Below the pieces are notes generated by a model. The model had not been told where the DNA came from and searched no databases. It saw nothing but the letters and a program-made list of their open reading frames with translations. This document shows positions 56,844 to 64,000 of a stretch of DNA of 64,000 nt, one piece after another (within the stretch, counting starts at the first letter, position 1; each line of letters opens with the position of its first letter). The position numbers and the translations under genes were made by a program. Source of the DNA: Triatoma infestans (taxonomy: Eukaryota > Arthropoda > Insecta > Hemiptera > Reduviidae); assembly GCA_011037195.1 (NCBI GenBank), contig JAAEAF010005060.1, forward strand, positions 62,001 to 126,000. Reading direction: 5' to 3'.

Positions 56844-58335
56844 TCACCCTGAGAGATGAGAGATCCACATCTCCCAGCTCACCCTTCGTTGGGCCTCCTC
56901 CGGGGGGCGATCCTCCCGCGGTGTTACTTCATCTAGGGTGGAGGGCGAAGGAGCTTGATGCTCTTTCATGCCCGCCTCATCCTCGGACTCCTTAAGTCCT
57001 CTAACAGGGAGTTTACCAAAACGGTTCCTGATCTGGTACCCCTCCCTCTTCAGTGCCTCGTACGATTGGCCGTCAATGCCGGCAGTCAGCACGAGGCCCG
57101 AGTTCTCTTCTTTGCAGCTAAGGACTTTCCACGCCATCGTGTTCAGTCCTTCGTCTGGGCACTGACGATAGCTAGTATCTTCTCTATGCCCTTGCCTTCA
57201 CTACGCGGGAAGAACGTCGTAATAGTGTGCATCCTCGGGATGTCTTCTTCCGAGCACGCCACCAGCTCTTCCCCCGTCCAGGTGCTCAAAGTCGATGCCT
57301 TTCCGTGCACCCAGTCCGCAGTCTGTTGGTTTGTACAGTCCAGCCAAAGCATGCCTGGACGGAAATGAATTCCCTCGAAATGGAGCTTATGCTCCCACCC
57401 GAGGGATATTTCCTCTACTAACGCTTCTTCTAGTGCTGACAGCTCCTCAGCACTAAGCACCTTCTCCGGAAAGCCCCTCGGCATTACGCCCACCCTCACC
57501 ACCTTCACTGCACCAGCATAGCTGGGGCCAGACTGGCGAGGGATAGGGCGCCCAGCCGAGGAGGGCCCGGCAAGTGCAACTTGATCGGAGGAAGCCACCC
57601 TCCTTCTCTTAACATCCTTCTTCTCGGGAGGTGTAGTGTACCTCTCCCGCTTACCCTGGGCCTGTTGAGGTGGGCTATTGCCCCTCTCTTGTGCCCTATG
57701 TTTCTCTGCCTCCGCCCTCGCCTCCTGAGGGTTCATGCCCTCAGAGAGCGCGCGGAGGTACCATCTGACGCCTGCCCCACTGAGACCTCTTCTCATTGGG
57801 TCATCCTCGCTCCCGGTTGTCCCGGAGGCGGCAGCGGCGGCGTCCTCTTCTTCCACTTAAGGATCTTTCTCCCTCCCGGTGCCTCCGCCATCTTACCTGC
57901 ACCAGGAGGAAGAACTGGAGCCTTCTTGCTCCCTTCCTCGTCCTTCTTGTCCGTCTGAGACTGGTCCGCCTGACGAGCACAGCTCGCCCTGGCAGTACCA
58001 AGTCCAGCGGTTCCTTCGTTACCCCTGGGAGCTTGCTCCTGAGGGGTCCGATACTCAGCATGCACAACAGCGGCTACTGCCCGCTTCTCCACTTGTGCAT
58101 GTCCAGCCTGATGAGCAATGCTCATCCCACTCGTACTAGGTACCACCCGCACATCCACTTCACTAGGAGCGAGCTCCTTTGTGCTCTGGACTGCACGAGA
58201 TGGTACGGCGGCGCCTGCCCGCCCAGTCTTCCGGCTCTTCTTCTTCCTCTTCTTCTCTTTTATTTGGGGTACTTCCATATCTGGTCCGACGAGGAGCTGG
58301 GGAATTCTTGAGTCGACTGTGCCAGAGCCCCGCAT
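56844..58335 (-). pseudogene. LOA LINE ORF1 (gag-like) pseudogene
   Basis: Three frames in series make up the ORF. The first is a basic, Pro-rich N-terminus (58335-57850; KEKKRKKKSRKTGRAGAAVP). The second (57856-57143) contains LRALSEGMNPQEARAEAEKH, SYAGAVKVVRVGVMPRGFPE and HFEGIHFRPGMLWLDCTNQQ, the pattern of the DUF4780-type domain found in insect LINE gag proteins. The third (57137-56844) is a C-terminus with MAWKVLSCKEENSG. Single-base shifts at about 57850 and 57140 break it. RNA binding is a family-level inference. Dense antisense open frames here reflect G+C bias. Confidence 0.8.
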
Positions 58336-59262
58336 GACACAGCAAGGCCATTTATTACTCCCTGATGTGGCCCGGTTTCAGAGAGGCACCGTTATAATAC
58401 AGCCTGTATTACCCCCCGGCTGCAAACCTCCATGGGCACGGTACGCATAACACCCTGTTTTGGGGGGAGGTGTATCTCCGAGGCTGTCCCCAGGGACACC
58501 GCCTCGGATGACCGACGGGTACACCTATTCCGTCGGGGACTTTTATCGACGTCCAGGTCTAGGTCCGCCGAGTTCTGTAATAAACAGGGTCACCTCTTGT
58601 AGGGTGCAGTACTACTAAATGCTGCGCTCGGACGGCCCTGATGAATAGGAGGTGAAGCCTGCTATTCACCCTGGGGTATCCCCACCAATCCAGAGGAAGC
58701 CCCTTGACCCCAAAGGTTTAGTTACTTTACTGTTACCAGATAATTTGCCATTCCACAATGCTTTCATTGTGTATTAATATTATGTAGGTGGTAAAACCAT
58801 ATAGTATTATTGAAGTACTATTTTAGAGAAAAGCATAACGGCATTGTTCCCCCAGAGCCCCCTAAAAAATCAATTTCAGCGGGAAAATATTTCAAATATA
58901 AGTGATAGATAATTTATGTGTATGGAAGTATAGAAAGTTAAAAGAAAATCGCTGGAGCCATTTTTGAGAAAATCACGAAAACTGAAAAAAAAAAATTAGA
59001 CATGTCGCATTTCCGAATGATGGATTTTGCCAGTAATCTTCATGTCTGATGCGGTGCTATTATCTAAATGGAATACAGAGTTTGAGCTTCATGCGACTTT
59101 TCAGTTTTGAGCGACGCTTTTCACAAACATTTACACCACACACACATAAGACCATTCCCCTAAAAACTTCTTTTTTCGCATTCAGGGAACCTCAAAAATT
59201 TCACAAAAATTTCCTGTGAAAAAATTCAATTTCCAAATTTCTCTTACTAGTAGTAAATGAAA

Positions 59263-59562
59263 AAAAATAATTAATTTTCCCTGTCAGAAAAACATGAAAC
59301 AAAATTAGGTCCAAAAAAGCTTAAACGCCAGTTAATTGTTTTTTTCTAATATGTCCATTTGAGGGTAAAAAAAAAACAACATGTAAACTCTTCCATTTTT
59401 AACAGAATTCATCTGACCATAATGTAATTTAGCATATATAAAACGTTTTATGGATTCAATAAAAAACAAAAAAGCTGTCAAACTATCAATTACTCTTTTC
59501 AAATTGTTCAATCAATCGAAAAGTTGTTGATGATTTTTTGTTTTTCTATGTTTGTTTATTGA
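59263..59562. other. no gene seen
   Basis: A+T-rich linker between HINE-like copies. Confidence 0.5.
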
Positions 59563-60656
59563 TAAATGTTTACTCTCTTTCTATTACAGCTGTAAAAGTA
59601 AGTATTGTATTCAAGTTAGACTTCTGTTCATTTCAACGGAAAATACTTTGTTGCAGATTGAATTCGAAAAAGTGGTTTATAGAAATTTTATAATCATTTC
59701 CAGGGAGTCCATTGCCCAGAAACTTAACAAACCAAGTTTATAATTGAATTATATAATCTATTCGAATTATAACCGTTTAAAGGCGTTACAAGTTCCTCTT
59801 ACTACTCTAAATATGCTTCACCTAGCCACTAATTTCTCCCTTTGGGGGGGGGGGGGAAGCAAAGTGCTAAAAAATGACCTTTTTGATTTAAATTGCATAA
59901 AGAGCAATAATAAACTTCTTCATCTTTGGTTACTGAATAATTAATTTGTAATAACTGCCCACTTACTTTAATTGTGGGGCTCATAAAGCAAACATTATAT
60001 AAACTACCTGTAAATAATGTTTATCACCATGTTTCAAATTTACTTCTTTATAAATGCTTATGGAAAACAGATGGATTCAATTTACTTTTCAAATTATTTA
60101 CGAAATCATTTCTTAAAACTCTTAATCATATTCCCTCCCTATATTTCCATCATCAATGCCCGAATAATTTAATAAACCATAATTATGCATTAAACATACA
60201 TTTTCACAATCTACAGCCAAAAATATAGGTGATACAAAGAATAGCACTGTCGAAATTTATTTTAAATGACAAAAAGAGAGTATTAAAAAAATAAAGGATC
60301 AACAGCCGTTTTCCCAAATAAACTACATAATCGTGAGTGCTACTATATAAGCGGAAAATTCCCTTAATGAAGCATTTGTTCAACGTCTTTACCGTGTCAA
60401 TCCAATTACAACCCCCATAAACCAGTGCATCGTATAACATTACTGATTTGGGAACAGAATTGAAAACCTACAATTAAACAGAAAAAAAAGAACATCGTTT
60501 TTCATCAAGAACGAGTTCGACATTGTTCATTTATAGATAATGAAGGACCAACTCTTCCAACCGTTTACTAAAAATTCCAAGTTTCCCAAGACAATTGATC
60601 AGTTCAATTATAATAATTGTGATAAGAGAAATTCGTGTGAATGTTTCACACCAGAT
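59563..60656 (-). repeat. HINE-like repeat, long copy
   Basis: The start on the minus strand lies at about 60655 (TCTGGTGTGAAACATTCAC, then TTTCTCTTATC). The reversed 3' end lies at 59568-59610 (ctctttctattacagctgta, aagtaagtattgtattc). It carries a 13-G run at 59844-59856. At about 1.09 kb it is longer than the 660-bp copy and has little clear internal similarity in the middle. Confidence 0.65.
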
Positions 60657-61734
60657 ACTACATAACTACTTTTCAAAAGAACCGTAGTAGATGTGAAATC
60701 ATCTCAAACATATTTATCTGAAAAGTTCTAAATAGTTTTTTCTTCTTTAAAGGATAAAGAAATGAAAATGGAATAAACACATCAAAAGACGTAGATTAGA
60801 TAAAAAGAATAAGAGTCCACAGCTTTTTCTTTCAAGATCGAACAATAATAATATAAAAGATCCAGTTTATATTTCCACTTTCTATCCCCACCAACCAAAC
60901 AAAGAGGTTAGAAATTAGAAAAACAAAGAAATAATATTTTCCACTTGTTATAGCTTTGTTCTTTTTATTTATTTAAAATCAGACTGGTGCATTAATTACC
61001 AGCAAAAAGAGAAATGTATTTTAATTAAAACTGGAAAAATGATCCCCGATAATGGAATAAAATACGAAGTAGATGACGCTAAGTGATAACATTCTTGAAA
61101 TAAAGTTATCTTAGGCGGTATATAAGATGTTTTTTTATGTTAAATATCAGTACAGAACAATTATAGTATTTGTTCAGCAAGCTGAAATATTTCTGAGAAT
61201 AAGAAAGTAATTAAGTTTTCAGTAGTAGTGGTAGTATTTATTACTTAATTTCCAGACAAACTAAATTTAATGGAACCAGAAATCTTTTGCAAGTAAATAA
61301 TATGTACATCAGCGGGAATAAATCTTATGTAAGAGGGCATTTCTCTCATTATTATACTCTTGAATGATTTAATACTTTATGTTAAAGCTTTTTCATTGAT
61401 ATCTTAATTAAGATATCAATGAAAGATCTTAATTTCTATACGAGAGAGGGAGAAATGGAGTTGGAAATTTCCAAATCTCTCTTTCTCTCATTCTGTTTTA
61501 ATTATTTAGTCTCATATAACGTCTATTATTATTATGAAATATATTAATTCAAAGTACAATTCGATGTCTAGTTTTTTAGCTCTATACTATTCTTAGAGAG
61601 GGCAACACATTTTACTTATTTGCCACTAAAATGACAACTTACTGCTTAACTAAATTCATCATAACTTGTCAACTAAAAACTACTTCTCTTAGTCTTATGT
61701 TTAAAAGATTCTTTAGAAAATTTGAACTATACAA
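60657..61734. other. no gene seen
   Basis: A+T-rich. The only notable structure is the palindrome at 61391-61424. No coding region is recognised. Confidence 0.5.
61391..61424. repeat. perfect 34-bp palindrome
   Basis: TTTCATTGATATCTTAA is followed directly by its exact reverse complement. The symmetric centre is TTAATTAA. Such a loop-free palindrome can extrude as a cruciform; role unknown. Confidence 0.85.
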
Positions 61735-62345
61735 AAACTTCACACACGAACATTCTCTTACCGTATTTATCACATTTTAATTGACAAAATTTTCTTTAAC
61801 CTTGTTCTATTTAATGGCATAACTTTTCCGGTCAAAACAAAGTAATTTAAACAAAAATTAAGAGGTTTATAAATGCGCAGTTAGCATTCCAAGTTTAAGG
61901 AAAATCATGGGAGCTATTTATGAGAAATTAAAAAAGAAAGTGAGAAACTTATTCAATAGTGTCTAATAAATAAATATAATATTTCCGTGTGTTTATGAAC
62001 ACATGAAGTTTATGAAACTTTTGTTATTATTAAAATGACTGATTTTATTTTGTCTGCAATATAATAAGAAAAAAAATCACGAAAATAAAAACAAAAAAAA
62101 CTGTAAAGTGACATTTCCGGTTGTAGGTTTCGGAAGTTTAAGCTTCCCGCGATTTTTCGTTTTTAAGACTTATTTGATTCTTACATAAACATACAAATAA
62201 AGACCATTCATTGCTGTAATTTTTGTTTGCACACAATTGGGCATAAAACATGCATTTAAGAGAAAAATTATTTCGAAAATTTGCATTTTGAAACTCGATT
62301 TGTGTCTTTTTTTGAAAAGCAGTAATGGAAAGTAAAAAAAATAAA
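61735..62345 (+). repeat. HINE-like copy, degenerate
   Basis: It starts cttcacacacgaacattctc at about 61738, with ttaattgacaaaattttctt. It ends at 62250-62345 with acatgcatttaagagaaaaa, tttcgaaaatttgcattttg and aatggaaagtaaaaa. The terminal hairpin is lost. Confidence 0.5.
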
Positions 62346-63441
62346 AAAATGTAATCAACTTAACTTTGAAAAAAAAATCATTCACTCAGATTTACCGCGA
62401 ATCTAAATAACTAATCAACCAATGAGAATGTAATTAGGATAGAAATTTTATAAATATATAATGATCTATGAATAATAACAAACAAAAAAGAATATATCAA
62501 CTAATTTGTGCTAATGAACAATTGGAAGAAGCAAAAGCACGGGGATAATGTGAATAAAGGTAACCAAGTCAATAAGCATAACCATAGCTCTAGCTCTTTA
62601 TCATCTGATAAATGATCACGTGACCTGAATCAGTATCTTACCATGCTTACTTCACAATAGTATTTAAACAACTTACTTTATGCTAGACAGGGTATAGAAT
62701 AAGTAAATATATATATATATCGCTTACTAGTGTGCTTATTGCTTCCGCTAGTAGTACAGACAGAAGTAATGTCGTCACATAGAGGGTGACTCCCCCACTT
62801 CTCCCTGGACATGCACAGATATATTTTCCCGGGCTTTGTACCACCAAGTAGTACAGTGTGATGGAGAGAGGATAGTAAAGGACGACAGAGCGTTAAAAGA
62901 TATTTTCTCCTCTAGGACGGAGATCTTCTCAAGTCTTATAGCTAACTATCCCAACTATCTAACTACTGTAAGTCCCTAGATCTAGCTTTGCAATTCCCAA
63001 CTGAACTATACTTTTAGTTAATAACTTCTCTTAAGCACTCTTTATTAAGTAATAATACATTACATACATTTGTTTGGCCTTATAATTTACAACATGGAAT
63101 TACATCCGTTTCCAATATCGTTATCTGATTGCATAAATAGAGTGTCTCTTTGTACCATCTCAAAGGCAATTCTGGTACAAACGGACTGCTTGCACATAAA
63201 TACAGTATTACATTTGAACGAAGTTTTACTGAATGAGAAGTGAAGAGATTATAAGAACTGAGTGACCTAGCGAAAAGTGAATGATGTTGGTAGCGTGATG
63301 AGTATAGAAATGGTGTAGCATTGGCTGTTGTGAGTCGCTTGAAAGTAATATAACTAGTTAAAACTCTTACTTGTTCTACTCTAACAGTAGTGAGCGAGCC
63401 TCAGTAGTTTTGTGACCAACTTTTCAAAGATGTGGTTCATG
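62346..63441. other. no gene seen
   Basis: A (TA)n tract at about 62708-62720 and otherwise unassigned sequence. Confidence 0.5.
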
Positions 63442-63452
63442 TAACGTGTTTA

Positions 63453-63922
63453 TCAGAAGATTTTTCTTGTTGGCCGTTAGTTGTAATATGAAAACAATAA
63501 TTGGTTGGCTTCTTGACCAATTGATGGTAAAAAAAACAAAACCAAAAAATAAATTTTGTAATTGTTTTTTAATAATTGACAGTTCGACGTTTCGACAAAC
63601 TTTGTTTGCCTTCTTCAGGAACAATACAAAACAAAATTAAAGAAAAAACAAAATTATAACATGAAACACAAACAAAAAACCAAATACATAGCTGAGATTA
63701 CCGTAGTATTACAGTCTTAGATTACATTAGTATCATGACAGACTTAGCATTACTACTGTAATCTCAGCTATGTATTTGGTTTTTTGTTTGTGTTTCATGT
63801 TATAATTTTGTTTTGTATGTTCCTGAAGAAGGCAAACAAAGTTTGTCGAAACGTCGAACTGTCAATTATTAAAAAACAATTACAAAATTTACTTTTTGGT
63901 TTTGTATTTTTTACCATCAATT
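63453..63922. mobile_element. fold-back element with 11-bp target duplication and hammerhead-like arms
   Basis: TAACGTGTTTA flanks the element (63442-63452 and 63923-63933). Arms at about 63525-63705 and 63755-63918 are inverted copies (for example ctgagattaccgtagtatta against tactactgtaatctcag). On the + strand CTGAAGA (63823) is followed by a GGCAAAC / GTTTGTC hairpin and GAAACGTC (63848-63855). The same string occurs on the minus strand at 63583-63618. The duplication length and these motifs suggest a Penelope-like non-autonomous retroelement; that is inference. No protein is encoded. Confidence 0.65.
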
Positions 63923-64000
63923 TAACGTGTTTACTCTTGTAAAGTTTATCGGCCCCTCAGATGGCCGACTATATTGATTTCCGTCAATGCCGCTAGTGAC

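Larger units (their letters stand above)
47864..58711 (-). mobile_element. LOA/I-group LINE with RNase H, itself interrupted
   Basis: AAAGGTTT flanks the element (47856-47863 and 58712-58719). It runs ORF1 (58335-56844), endonuclease, RT, RNase H and a Cys/His end on the minus strand, with an A-tail at the left end. Minus the inner insertion it is about 5.6 kb. It is much more G+C rich than its surroundings. Several frameshifts, an internal RT deletion and the inserted LINE make it dead. Confidence 0.9.
47806..59262 (+). repeat. HINE-like repeat split by the LOA LINE
   Basis: The left part (47806-47863) begins TCTAATGTGATTGATTGAC, a shortened family start immediately after the 3' end of the previous copy. 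The right part (58712-59262) resumes with gttaccagataatttgcc, follows the same order of internal motifs as 28730-29160, and ends at the eroded hairpin ctcttactagtagtaaatg. Without the LINE the copy is about 600 bp. Confidence 0.7.

Noticed and set aside
56711..58450. Many + strand frames opposite the LOA ORF1
   Set aside because: Antisense shadows favoured by high G+C content. The minus strand carries the recognisable gag domain.

Overview
This is an A+T-rich eukaryotic intergenic or heterochromatin-like window. I find no host gene in it, and nearly all interpretable sequence is transposable-element DNA. The elements point to an arthropod, probably an insect: Jockey, LOA/I-type and RTE-type non-LTR retrotransposons, mariner/IS630-type transposase relics with the insect-style WTDE and PRSPDLTP motifs, tRNA-headed SINEs, and abundant (CA)n and (GA)n microsatellites. 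A narrower lineage cannot be set from the sequence. There are no operons, prokaryotic signals or CRISPR arrays.

Layout: 0-1.9 kb is unassigned apart from short repeat pieces. 1.9-5.6 kb holds a decayed Jockey-type LINE (+). 5.6-9 kb holds copies of a dispersed non-autonomous repeat, called HINE-like here. 9.58-12.4 kb holds two mariner-type relics rearranged into inverted-repeat structures. 13.6-13.9 kb is a fold-back insertion with a 14-bp target duplication. 16.6-21.9 kb is a HINE-like copy split by a full-length Jockey LINE (-) with a 13-bp target duplication. 22-27 kb is mostly unassigned. 27.2-29.2 kb is a HINE-like copy whose centre is a 27-28 bp minisatellite with a 441-bp assembly gap. 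30.3-37.6 kb holds three SINEs, an 80-bp triplication, a LOA-type RNase H fragment and HINE-like pieces. 38.4-38.7 kb is another fold-back element. 40.5-44.6 kb is an RTE-type LINE nested in a Jockey fragment, with a 13-14 bp target duplication. 46.8-59.3 kb is a three-level nest: a HINE-like repeat split by a LOA-type LINE (-), which is itself split by a near-complete I/CR1-group LINE (-). 59.6-62.3 kb holds more HINE-like copies. 63.45-63.92 kb is a fold-back element with an 11-bp target duplication.

Three themes link the elements. First, a HINE-like family recurs across the window. It starts TCTRGTGTGAAACACTCAC, carries ACTTTCTCTTACT near its start and the inverted AGTAAGAGAAAGT at its 3' hairpin, and acts as the landing site for several LINEs. 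Second, at least four unrelated fold-back or rearranged elements have long inverted arms, and several arms contain hammerhead-ribozyme-like strings (CTGANGA, hairpin, GAAA). Third, a SINE tail resembles the 3' end of the LOA-type LINE, which suggests a mobilising partnership. Element classes and boundaries come from reading by eye. No database search was possible.
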